From: Candidatus Aenigmarchaeota archaeon CG_4_9_14_3_um_filter_37_18
GTDB lineage: Archaea; Aenigmatarchaeota; Aenigmatarchaeia; CG10238-14
Assembly: GCA_002789635.1 (NCBI GenBank)
Contig: PFTQ01000044.1
Location: 837 to 54,203, forward strand
DNA: 53,367 bases
Direction of reading: 5' to 3'
Within the stretch, counting starts at the first letter, position 1; each line of letters opens with the position of its first letter. Shown here piece by piece: positions 20,768-29,141 of this stretch. Made by a program: the position numbers and the translations under genes. The notes beneath the pieces were generated by a model that was given only the letters and a program-made list of their open reading frames with translations, was not told where the DNA came from and made no database searches.

Positions 20768-23047
20768 TTAACCTAACCTTGAAATAAAATCATTCCAATC
20801 AAAAGCAGGGCCCGGATCAAATTTTCCTGATGTTACTTCATCATGGCCTATGATATGAGTTCTGTCTACTGTAATGCCGGAATTTCTTCTAATAATGTCA
20901 GAAACAAGCCCGATCAAAGAATTCATTTGTTCTTCAGGGTAGGCCTCCCAGTAATCAGTGTTGCCTCGAAGAGCATGCGCAAGGAATTTGCATCTGTCTG
21001 AATTTACACCTAACTTGTCATCGCACAAATAGCCATAATTAACAACTTCTATGCCTATTGATCTTGGGTTCATCCCTTCAATGCAATTGGGATCAGATTG
21101 GGTTTTTGTGCATCCAGCATGCCAAGCACTATATTTCTCATCAACAAGCCTGTATATTGTCCCATCTCTGTCTACAACATAATGAACACTCGCTTTTCTA
21201 TTTTTATCATCTGCAAGCGTATCCAGCGTTGGACCAATGTCCCTTGCTGTGTAATGTATCACAACCCTGTCTATAATTGTCTCCCATCTTGTGCTGTCAT
21301 ATTTCGACGAGTCAGCTGGGTGGTCTATTATATCGAGAGAACCGCCAATAGTTGTTGTCGTGGTTGTAACTTCTTTCTTCTGGCATCGTTTCCAATCCTG
21401 ATAGCCAGGGTAAACTGTATCATCTACATACCTTAATATTATCTTCGCTTTACCGCCTGGATCATTGCAATATACATTATATTTTTCGCACATAGCTTTA
21501 CAGGCATCAGTCATCACCTGCATGTTGTTCATGCTTTCCCACTTACTGTCTCCTGCTATTTTTATAGCCTCTTGAATAGTAGCCTGGCCTCCATTATAAG
21601 AAGCTAACCCTAATTTTATCAGGTTTTCAAAGTCATAATTATTGTAGCTTCCCATGGAAGATAATTTACTTTTCAGTATTCTGACGCCGCATCTTATGTT
21701 TAACCCAGCACTAGTTGAAAGCTCTTCCCATGAGCCTATGCCATCGCAGCCTTTTGCGGATGATAGAGTTACCTGCATTATACCGCATCCGCTCGACGCA
21801 GAACAGGTTGTAAACTGATTCCAATTGCTCTCCTGTGTTATTACTGCAGCTACCAAATAAGTGGCTTCCTCTAAAGGTATGTAATCTGTCAAGCCCTCGG
21901 TTGAAATCGCACTAACTATTGTGTCTTTGTATGAATTATATTTGTTGACATGCGGGGAAGCTAAGCCCGGGCAAGAAACCAATTCACCAGGCACACCATT
22001 ACTTCTACAGGCTAAGTCTGGGCATTTATTCACACCAGAAGCGCTCCATGAGCAGGAATCAGTGCATGAAGAATCCATACAGTAGCAGTTTGTACCGGGA
22101 ATTATTGACATTTCTGTTATAGATTCCTTTATTTGGCATGTATTTTTATCAGGCTCAAACTCATAATTCCCGACAACAACATAAAATTTCAACCCAATCT
22201 TCTTGTAATCAGTTTTCTTCGTTAAGTAGTCGTAGACAGGATATTCCTGGGAATTGTCTGTTATTTCAACCAAATACCTTAAAGCAAATTTTGACTCATC
22301 TCCATCTAGAACATAGATTTTGCTTGGCGTTAATCTTATTTCTATATCTTCAGAATTGTAGCCTGTTTTTCCTGGGATTCCTTCATTCAATTCTCCTCCA
22401 AGGTTGTGGATCTTATCCATAGCTTCATTATAAGTCGCGGAATCTGGAATTTTCTTCCCTAAAATATCATCATCAAGAAATTCTTTTTTTCCTATCTCAA
22501 ACAGCCTTAACGTTCTGGGTTCAGCGTCAGCTGCAATTTCCAATCCTTCATTAATTTCAACCATCGGCCTTTTCAACCCTAACGCTTCAGCAGCAACTGC
22601 TTTAATTGTTGTTTTGCCTGAAGACCCGCTAAGATCAACAGAATTATATTCCGGGATATCAACTTCCCCTTTAAAAGATTTTGCGTATTTGTTGAAGAAG
22701 TGCAGCGTTGTTGTTTCCAAGTTTTTTTCATACTCAGGAAATTCAATGCTGTCATATATCCTCCAGTAGGGTATGCAGTCATAGCAGTCTGTTTTTTCCA
22801 GGTTATAATAGCCGCCCTGGTCAGAAACAAGATAGGATGATTGGTAGAAGGAATTCTTCAGGGACTGGGTCAAGGATATTTTCGACAGCTCCACTTTGTT
22901 TATCCCGTCTATGATGTTCACTTCCATTGCTGCTCTTTTTGAGATGTTTGACCTGTTAAAAAAAGAGATAAACACTACTCCAGAAACCATGATCAATCCA
23001 AACATCCCTATTAAAAGAATGGAAAATGGGCCTATTCCTTTTCTCAA
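20768..23047 (-). CDS. Prepilin-like bifunctional peptidoglycan hydrolase (SLT + amidase_2)
   Basis: 759 aa. The N-terminus MRKG-IGPFSILLIGMFGLIM is a class III prepilin-like signal and helix. About 360 exterior residues follow, with a Cys cluster (CYCMDSSCTDSCSWSA). A lytic transglycosylase domain (about 390-510) has the catalytic Glu in ITQESNWN (E406), GIMQV and LASYNGG. After a Thr linker (VTTTTTTIGGS) comes an N-acetylmuramoyl-L-alanine amidase_2 domain (about 580-757) with zinc ligands in VVIHYTAR (H598), IIGHDEV (H735) and KFDPGP (D744). All expected catalytic residues are present. The start overlaps the upstream pilin-like gene (ATGA coupling). Archaea generally lack murein, so a bacterial target is likely (inference). 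The enzyme domains were probably acquired from bacteria. Confidence 0.88.
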   Translation of the reverse strand: MRKGIGPFSILLIGMFGLIMVSGVVFISFFNRSNISKRAAMEVNIIDGINKVELSKISLTQSLKNSFYQSSYLVSDQGGYYNLEKTDCYDCIPYWRIYDSIEFPEYEKNLETTTLHFFNKYAKSFKGEVDIPEYNSVDLSGSSGKTTIKAVAAEALGLKRPMVEINEGLEIAADAEPRTLRLFEIGKKEFLDDDILGKKIPDSATYNEAMDKIHNLGGELNEGIPGKTGYNSEDIEIRLTPSKIYVLDGDESKFALRYLVEITDNSQEYPVYDYLTKKTDYKKIGLKFYVVVGNYEFEPDKNTCQIKESITEMSIIPGTNCYCMDSSCTDSCSWSASGVNKCPDLACRSNGVPGELVSCPGLASPHVNKYNSYKDTIVSAISTEGLTDYIPLEEATYLVAAVITQESNWNQFTTCSASSGCGIMQVTLSSAKGCDGIGSWEELSTSAGLNIRCGVRILKSKLSSMGSYNNYDFENLIKLGLASYNGGQATIQEAIKIAGDSKWESMNNMQVMTDACKAMCEKYNVYCNDPGGKAKIILRYVDDTVYPGYQDWKRCQKKEVTTTTTTIGGSLDIIDHPADSSKYDSTRWETIIDRVVIHYTARDIGPTLDTLADDKNRKASVHYVVDRDGTIYRLVDEKYSAWHAGCTKTQSDPNCIEGMNPRSIGIEVVNYGYLCDDKLGVNSDRCKFLAHALRGNTDYWEAYPEEQMNSLIGLVSDIIRRNSGITVDRTHIIGHDEVTSGKFDPGPAFDWNDFISRLG

Positions 23048-23463
23048 TTAATCACCAAAACCAAATTTTCAACCAGCTTGTCTGGATTGTAGGGTAAAGT
23101 TATGTTCACGCTTGAAGTGTATTCCTTAGGTGTGCAGCCAGAGCTCTTTGCCAACACTTTGGAAGGGGTTGATAGTTTGTAGCATCTGCCCTCAACTAAT
23201 TTGTCCAGCTTATCCTTGAGGAATGTTAGGTCGTCTGGCTGGCCAAAGGCTAGGTTGTCGCCGATCAATTCCTGGACAGTTTTTCCGTCGTAAGTAGAGG
23301 TTAGCAATGAGATTAGAATCATCTGCGTATTTTCATAATTCTCTTCATACTGGATTACTCTCAGGGAAGGGGCTGTAATAAATTTAGGGACTATTAAGAT
23401 TCCAAATACCAAGAACACAGTAAAAACCAGGACAACAAATGGTATGTTCAATTGGCCTTTCAT
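23044..23463 (-). CDS. Prepilin-like protein, 139 aa
   Basis: MKG-QLNIPFVVLVFTVFLVFGI fits a class III signal and pilin helix. The remainder is exterior, with one Cys pair (GRCYKLS, SSGCTPKEY), and ends NLVLVIN. It is translationally coupled (4-base overlap) to the peptidoglycan hydrolase, implying that both are made together. A spacer with a palindrome and TATA-like sequence lies upstream. Confidence 0.68.
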   Translation of the reverse strand: MKGQLNIPFVVLVFTVFLVFGILIVPKFITAPSLRVIQYEENYENTQMILISLLTSTYDGKTVQELIGDNLAFGQPDDLTFLKDKLDKLVEGRCYKLSTPSKVLAKSSGCTPKEYTSSVNITLPYNPDKLVENLVLVIN

Positions 23464-23659
23464 AACAATAGATTGATTTCTCAGGTTAAATTTTTACAAG
23501 GGGGGTGGTTTCAGATGACAGTCTGATTATCGGATTTTATGGCTTTTGATAATATTTTATTTAAACGAAGTTATCTTTTTTGATAACTATAATGCAAGAA
23601 AATAAGATTTAATGCTTAAATATTCTGCGAGGATTGCATATCAAAATAAAGAGGAATAA
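23464..23659. promoter_or_regulatory. Spacer with promoter-like element and palindrome
   Basis: A perfect 7-bp inverted repeat agttatc-tttttt-gataact (23569-23588) sits beside a TATA-like tttatttaaacg (about 23556-23567). On the minus strand the box would start transcription near 23530, leading into the 139-aa pilin-like gene and the hydrolase. The palindrome would then lie just upstream of the box, where an activator or repressor could act. Confidence 0.35.
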
Positions 23660-23935
23660 TCAGCCTAAATTTTTACAATCATCTATGCTGTTCGGCTTTT
23701 CTATACCGAGGCTTTCACAATCTTCTGGTTTTATATCTCCCCAATCTCCGGGGTCCTGGCCTTTCAGAGTCCATCTTTCGCAGTAATTCATGTATTTTGC
23801 CGTGCATGTTGCTTTGTTGGCTTCGATCGGAGTTTGGCCTATAAAAAACCAAAAAGTAACAAGGGTAAAAATAAGAAGTAAACCCATCACAGCTATTAAA
23901 AACAGCGTGTGGGTTGCTATTGCTTTTGGTGACAT
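23660..23935 (-). CDS. Prepilin-like small Cys protein A, 91 aa
   Basis: MSPKA-IATHTLFLIAVMGLLLIFTL is a class III type signal and helix. The exterior part has CTAKYMNYCERWTLKG and two more Cys (EDCESLG, DDCKNLG). The C-x6-C-x2-W-x2-K-G motif is shared with the neighbour at 23970-24251, so the two are paralogs. The small size (exterior about 55 aa) suits a minor pilin or the repeating subunit of a thin filament. Confidence 0.65.
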   Translation of the reverse strand: MSPKAIATHTLFLIAVMGLLLIFTLVTFWFFIGQTPIEANKATCTAKYMNYCERWTLKGQDPGDWGDIKPEDCESLGIEKPNSIDDCKNLG

Positions 23936-23969
23936 AATAACATTTTGATTTTATTTTCTAATATAATTA

Positions 23970-24251
23970 TTAGCCTAAAACTCCTTCACAATAAGCTCGT
24001 GTGAGAATCGCCCAACTATAACTTGAACAATCTGGATTTTTCGCTACAAATGTTTCTGTAGCCGCAAGAGTTGAATAACCTTTTCTCGACCAATCTGCAC
24101 AAAACGTGAATGCTTTCGTTTGACAGAACTTTTCAGTTGATGCTCCTCCACCCCTTCCAATCCATGTCCAAACCAAATATCCTAAGCCGACAATAACTAT
24201 CAAACCTATTACAAGACCAACAATAGTTTGTGTTGCTACTCCTTTTGCCAT
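23970..24251 (-). CDS. Prepilin-like small Cys protein B, 93 aa
   Basis: The ATG at 24251 (MAKG-VATQTIVGLVIGLIVI) follows a TAGGTGA Shine-Dalgarno. A TTG five codons upstream is less likely. The class III signal K-G is followed by a 20-residue helix. The exterior has FCQTKAFTFCADWSRKG, matching C-x6-C-x2-W-x2-K-G of paralog A, plus two further Cys near the C-terminus. Probably a pilin of the same filament. Confidence 0.65.
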   Translation of the reverse strand: MAKGVATQTIVGLVIGLIVIVGLGYLVWTWIGRGGGASTEKFCQTKAFTFCADWSRKGYSTLAATETFVAKNPDCSSYSWAILTRAYCEGVLG

Positions 24252-24322
24252 ACATTCACCTAGCAATTATTTTTGGATTTTTAGTTATTAAATATATCGG
24301 TTGCAAACAAGTAAGTAAAAAT

Positions 24323-26833
24323 TCATTTCACCGCAACACAATTTCCACCAGAGCATATTAAACCTCTGCAGCAATTATGAGTAGGGTCGCAAAATGTTGT
24401 TAATTCACTACATTGCTCACAATAGATATTAACGCAATTGTTTGAACAGCAATCTGAATGCTCTAAACATGGCCTGCTTGGCATGTCGCCTATGCATAAT
24501 TCTGCTCCGCAAGTACCATCTGGGTTGCAGGTTTCATAACCTTCGCAACATGACTTGAAGCCCAAACCGTCAGAGCATGATTGGCAATATAGATCATTTT
24601 GATGGCTTATGCAAGTAGGCTCTGAATTAGAAAACTGATTGCAAACACCGGATAGGGCTATACTATGATGTCCAATTATAAAATGATAATCGAGCTGCTG
24701 TTTGTTTCTATTTATGAACCAAGAGTCAAACCAGACATAATTAACAAAACTGCCATCTGAGCATTTAGCCAAATAACATTGCTTAATAGAACCGTCATTG
24801 AAAGTAACGCAAATTGTTTTACCACCAGCGCCATCTACTATGTCTATTTTATCAACATAATCAGGTAAATCTAAACGCGTTGTTGTATACTGGCTAGCTG
24901 AGCATGAGTCTATATGTATTTTTTGGATTTTGTCCATAAAGTCATGGGCATTAAGAGTCAGGAATTCATTTTTATTCATGCAGGGTTTGAATCCTAAAGG
25001 ATTCCATTCACAGTCGCCTAACCCACACCCATCATGATTACATTCAAGATCATTCTTATAATCTGTGCAAGATTTAATTTTATCACAGTTGCATTCTACT
25101 TCACAAGCTTGACGGCCAATTTCAGCGTTGCTGATGCAGTCGCATTTAGAAAATGATCCGGAACAAATTGACTGACAAAAATCTAAACAATGTATCTGGA
25201 TATTACAGTTTGATCCAATACTAAGAGTTATTTTTCTTTGGCCAGCCGCAGGCGGTGTGGGAGGCATCAATTTATTTTCTAATGTTAGAACAAATTTATT
25301 TCCGCTTCCAGTTATAAATCCTTGGCTATCGTCAAAGCCGAAGTATTGGATGTCGCTATCAGGGCATACAGCATCAAAACAATACCTGCCTGCAGTAGAT
25401 CCATCCCTGCCATTGAAATATAAGCAAATATCTTTTTTCGCGGGCGTTCCGATATTTTCAACAGTCATCTTATCAATGCTATTTGGAAGCTGGATCGTAC
25501 GGCCAAAACTGGCGCCAATAGGAAGGCTGCATAAATCACTTATCATTTGTTTCATCTCCCCTATAAATGGGCTGTTAAACTCCAATTGCTTTTTATGGCA
25601 TATTGTAGTTCCTGGAAAAGTCTTCCCGCCGCCAATAGCAGGCAAATTTTCAGAGTATATGAAGTATTCGTCATTATTCAGGTTGCATGAACAGTAATCA
25701 GAACCAAGAAAACCGCATTTTTCACATGATGTACCCTCTTTTCCATCCTCTAATAATTCTCTTGATATAAAAAGCCATAGTTGACCTCCGCCAAGAAGAG
25801 AAGAATGCTCGCATTCCTCATTTGAAAACTCCAAATTAGCCTCTTTTCCTTCTTCATCTCTTACTTTATTTAAAATATCATCTTTTTTCAGATTAATTGG
25901 ATTTTCCAATTTAATGTTAATCGGATTCATTTTAGCATCATCGCCGCAAATCTTGCCATCTTCTTTTTTAGTATCAGTCCATTCCTGCTTGCAGAAATCA
26001 GTCTTACAACTCTTTTCAACGCTATCAGCATCTATCCATGTTAAATCTTCAATTTTAGATGACCCGCACCCTTCCTTGCATCTGTAGTAAGAGCAGTCTA
26101 TAGCTTTTTGAATATTCGTGCTTTCGGTTTCAGTCTTCTCGCAGATGAAAGTTGCAGGAAAAACAGAATTGGGCAATATATTAAATGTATTATAGCCTGG
26201 AGGTAGCTCTGTTGATATGGAATAATCCCCAGGAATCAAATTACATTCGCAGTAGTCTAGTTCTGGAAAACATTTTTTACACGCAATATTTTCATCTGTC
26301 CCTTCTAACAAACTTTTTGATATATAAATCCATAGATTGGTAGGTGGGTTTAAATTTATCCCATGAAGTTTGCAATCTTCACCAGCAATATCAATATTAG
26401 ATTTCACAACCTCTTTTAAAGCTTCACTCGTCTTTAAAGTAATCATCCTATCCATTGTAAATGTAACTGGATGAGCTTTAGTATCATCATCGCATATCTT
26501 TCCATCCTCTTCTCCAGTATCTGTCCACTCTTTGTTGCAGAAATCATCCTTGCAACTCCATATCTTATCTTCAGAATCTTTCCATTGTAGCTTATCCAAT
26601 CCAGGTTTATCGCAACCATCTTTGCATCTATAATAAGAACAAGTTAAAGCAACTTGAAAACTTTTCGCAAGCCTTTGTGAAGCAGGATCCATTCCGAACA
26701 GCGACATTAAATAATCAAGAAAGCCGTTCATTATATTCTTTCCAGGGCCAAGAAGAAACCATGACATTACAACAATCAGCAAAACAGCTAATACGAGCTT
26801 ATACACCGTTTCTTCAGCCATGCCTTTGCTCAA
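24323..26833 (-). CDS. Giant prepilin-like Cys-rich surface protein, about 836 aa
   Basis: The TTG at 26833 gives MSKG-MAEETVYKLVLAVLLIVV, a class III signal like those of its neighbours. It overlaps the previous gene's end and has GGGGTG upstream (other in-frame starts are GTG 26857 and ATG 26821). The exterior starts with a duplicated module: CSYYRCKDGC ... DDFCNKEWTDTGEEDGKICD, and again CSYYRCKEGC ... TDFCKQEWTDTKKEDGKICG, each ending in a CEKCGFLGSDYCSCNL-type Cys group. Long beta-rich regions and C-terminal knottin-like clusters follow (ELCIGDMPSRPCLEHSDCCS, FCDPTHNCCRGLICSGGNCV). Likely a pilus-tip adhesin. Confidence 0.72.
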   Translation of the reverse strand: MSKGMAEETVYKLVLAVLLIVVMSWFLLGPGKNIMNGFLDYLMSLFGMDPASQRLAKSFQVALTCSYYRCKDGCDKPGLDKLQWKDSEDKIWSCKDDFCNKEWTDTGEEDGKICDDDTKAHPVTFTMDRMITLKTSEALKEVVKSNIDIAGEDCKLHGINLNPPTNLWIYISKSLLEGTDENIACKKCFPELDYCECNLIPGDYSISTELPPGYNTFNILPNSVFPATFICEKTETESTNIQKAIDCSYYRCKEGCGSSKIEDLTWIDADSVEKSCKTDFCKQEWTDTKKEDGKICGDDAKMNPINIKLENPINLKKDDILNKVRDEEGKEANLEFSNEECEHSSLLGGGQLWLFISRELLEDGKEGTSCEKCGFLGSDYCSCNLNNDEYFIYSENLPAIGGGKTFPGTTICHKKQLEFNSPFIGEMKQMISDLCSLPIGASFGRTIQLPNSIDKMTVENIGTPAKKDICLYFNGRDGSTAGRYCFDAVCPDSDIQYFGFDDSQGFITGSGNKFVLTLENKLMPPTPPAAGQRKITLSIGSNCNIQIHCLDFCQSICSGSFSKCDCISNAEIGRQACEVECNCDKIKSCTDYKNDLECNHDGCGLGDCEWNPLGFKPCMNKNEFLTLNAHDFMDKIQKIHIDSCSASQYTTTRLDLPDYVDKIDIVDGAGGKTICVTFNDGSIKQCYLAKCSDGSFVNYVWFDSWFINRNKQQLDYHFIIGHHSIALSGVCNQFSNSEPTCISHQNDLYCQSCSDGLGFKSCCEGYETCNPDGTCGAELCIGDMPSRPCLEHSDCCSNNCVNIYCEQCSELTTFCDPTHNCCRGLICSGGNCVAVK

Positions 26834-26834
26834 A

Positions 26835-27050
26835 TCAACACCCCGAACACATTCCACCTAAATTCCCTAAAAACCCAAGCAGCCCTTTGCAGAACATGCT
26901 ACATTTTATTCCTGCCATTATCCTCTCAACACTCTGGAAGACTATCTCTTTCGCCCCGGTCAAAAAAATCCACAATAAAGCTAAAGCTATTATTGCCAGA
27001 ACTAAGGATATTATTGTTGTTAATATGCTGCCTGAAACACCTTTTCCCAC
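26835..27050 (-). CDS. Prepilin-like small protein, 71 aa
   Basis: The GTG at 27050 (MGKG-VSGSILTTIISLVLAIIA) has a GGGGATGA Shine-Dalgarno and a short class III signal. A GTG nine codons upstream (27077) has no room for a ribosome site. After the helix there is a compact exterior (FLTGAKEIVFQSVERIMAGI) with four Cys at the end (KCSMFCKGLLGF, MCSGC). It lies in the run of pilin-like genes directly downstream of the ATPase and platform genes. Confidence 0.65.
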   Translation of the reverse strand: MGKGVSGSILTTIISLVLAIIALALLWIFLTGAKEIVFQSVERIMAGIKCSMFCKGLLGFLGNLGGMCSGC

Positions 27051-27054
27051 AATC

Positions 27055-27189
27055 TCATCCCCATAGTTTCGGAACACCCTTTAAGATATTTATCGCCGAG
27101 AGATAAAATAAAGCTAACACTATAATCACCACTATCAGCAGGATAATAAACCAGATCATATACCTTGAAACATCTCCTTTGCTGTTCAT
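27055..27189 (-). CDS. Prepilin-like micro-protein, 44 aa
   Basis: Coded between the platform gene and the 71-aa gene: MNSKG-DVSRYMIWFIILLIVVII, then VLALFYLSAINILKGVPKLW and one Gly. The ATG overlaps the platform gene's stop (ATGA) and the stop is 4 bases before the next GTG, so it is embedded in the operon. K-G-D-V fits the class III motif. The exterior is almost absent, so it may be a helical plug or an assembly factor. Confidence 0.6.
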   Translation of the reverse strand: MNSKGDVSRYMIWFIILLIVVIIVLALFYLSAINILKGVPKLWG

Positions 27190-29141
27190 GCAACCCACAT
27201 CATCTTAATCATTGAAGTCAAAATCAGGTAGAGCACAATCATAGTGATTGAATAGATTATAATTGCGGTCAGCAGGTTTTTGCCTAAATCATATGTTCTT
27301 TGGATCTTCTCATCCCCATACTCTATTATGCTCATGAATATCGAAAGCATCACAACAACCTCTATCATATAAAACCCGACAATCAGCTGAAAATAATGAA
27401 TGGATATTATTTTATCGATGCTCAAAATATTCTTGAATATGTCCCCGCCTAGATCCCCGACAGGGCCATATGACCCTAAATTCCCCTGAACAGACTCTGT
27501 CCATCCGCTTAAGCTCAGCATCATGCTTATCATCATCGCAGTCAATGCAACAACAATTCCAGAAGACAAGGGCGCTAATGCCAGAGCCTGAATCTTCATC
27601 GTTGATATTACCTCAGAAAGAACATCCTTCAGATATTCTTCAACTTCAGATATATTCCTGAGATAGTTTGATATTGATATTAAAGATTGGGATAGGACAG
27701 CAGAGCCGGAAGAAGAGATTTCAGAGATGGCTTTTAGAATGGCTTTTATCAGGTTGGATGGGTACTGGTATATTGCGCCGTTCTTTTCGTTGAATACAGC
27801 GTTCTGAAAAGTCATCCCGAAGATCTGGATGTTGCTTATTATAGAGCCAAAGAGATCAGACACTTTCAATTCCTGTATTTTTGTCTTGATCTTGAGAATA
27901 TTGCTTTCAATTGAGCCGCCGCTTCTTATCTGGTGGCCTAACTGGAACAAGACCATATGCAATTCGCTCTCCATCTCAACAATCTTGTTCTTAGCCTTCA
28001 TCTTAGGCATGCTATCCAGGAAAGAGTATGAAATTATACCTCCGGAAACGCCAACTAAAACTAACAAAGAATAAAGCAACAAGCCAAAACTAAAGTGCTC
28101 TTGGGATGAAAGCAATTTATAAAGGCCGAACCCGGATAAAAGAATTATCATCAAAACTGGGATTATTATCTTCAGGCTAAAAATCTTCTGGAAAATGCTT
28201 TTCTTTATTTCAATTATCTCTGGCTGATGGAAAGTTGTTGGCCTTTTAGTCAAAAATGATCTCATCAGCAGGAATATAACAATCGGCAGCGAGATATTAT
28301 AGCCTATAACAAGAGCTATTGGCTTTACAGTGTCAGGCATAAAAACCGCTATCATCGGGAAGAAAATCAGCCCTATTATCGGAAGCAAAATCCCAAGGGC
28401 GTTCAGGAGTGTTAGAGATGACCTCAACTCTCTAGAATAATCTTTCATCTGGTTTTTTGACCCCAAAAGGACTATTTCAACAGCTTCCTCCAGAACCTTA
28501 TCCCTTTCTGCGTAGCTTTGATAAAGGGATGTTTTTATCAGGTTGATCGCCTGCGTGAATTCCTCGTTCCCAAGCTTCCATTTTTTTATGAAGTCGTCCA
28601 AAGCAACTTCCACTGAATAATATTTTCCATTATAGACATCCCACATTAATTCAGACAAATCGCTTCCCATAGGCCCTTTCAGATTCGTTGCGGCAAAAAT
28701 AACTGCATTCTCTAGATTGGACCTGACTTTCATCGAAACCGTCAAATAAAGCACAGTCAACACCATCTCAGAAGTTGCCTTTATTTTGTATTGCGTGACG
28801 TAATAGGAAGGGTATCTGAAAATGAAGTAGCCCATGCCTAAAATACCGGAGAATAGAATAAGCATTAATTTGAACGGGATTATTCCTATGGCTGTCAATA
28901 ATACACTCAACAAGGAGAAGCCAGCAGTAAAAAGAATTGTGAATGAAAGAACGCCTGCAGGAGTTATATAAAGGTGGCAGAAATCTATTGGCTCTTGGAA
29001 TTTTTTCTGCATCTTCTCAGGGAATGGAATCGATAAAATTCTCTCTGAAAAATTGCACAGCTTCTCGTAAACAGATGTTTTCTTTGCTTTTAATTTTGAT
29101 TGAAGAAGCTCTTCTTTTGTTTTTTGAATATCAAACACCAA
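27186..29141 (-). CDS. Type II secretion F / TadC / ArlJ-type platform protein
   Basis: A 651-aa polytopic protein with two T2SSF-like regions, as in archaellum ArlJ and archaeal pilus TadC proteins. An N-terminal cytoplasmic part (FSERILSIPFPEKMQKKFQE) is followed by a first helix pair, a cytoplasmic helical bundle (LKGPMGSDLSELMWDVYNGK, LGNEEFTQAINLIKTSLYQS), a second bundle (LHMVLFQLGHQIRSGGSIES) and C-terminal helices. It forms the membrane base on which the ATPase works. The start (TTG 29141 or GTG 29138) overlaps the ATPase gene's end. Confidence 0.88.
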   Translation of the reverse strand: MVFDIQKTKEELLQSKLKAKKTSVYEKLCNFSERILSIPFPEKMQKKFQEPIDFCHLYITPAGVLSFTILFTAGFSLLSVLLTAIGIIPFKLMLILFSGILGMGYFIFRYPSYYVTQYKIKATSEMVLTVLYLTVSMKVRSNLENAVIFAATNLKGPMGSDLSELMWDVYNGKYYSVEVALDDFIKKWKLGNEEFTQAINLIKTSLYQSYAERDKVLEEAVEIVLLGSKNQMKDYSRELRSSLTLLNALGILLPIIGLIFFPMIAVFMPDTVKPIALVIGYNISLPIVIFLLMRSFLTKRPTTFHQPEIIEIKKSIFQKIFSLKIIIPVLMIILLSGFGLYKLLSSQEHFSFGLLLYSLLVLVGVSGGIISYSFLDSMPKMKAKNKIVEMESELHMVLFQLGHQIRSGGSIESNILKIKTKIQELKVSDLFGSIISNIQIFGMTFQNAVFNEKNGAIYQYPSNLIKAILKAISEISSSGSAVLSQSLISISNYLRNISEVEEYLKDVLSEVISTMKIQALALAPLSSGIVVALTAMMISMMLSLSGWTESVQGNLGSYGPVGDLGGDIFKNILSIDKIISIHYFQLIVGFYMIEVVVMLSIFMSIIEYGDEKIQRTYDLGKNLLTAIIIYSITMIVLYLILTSMIKMMWVA

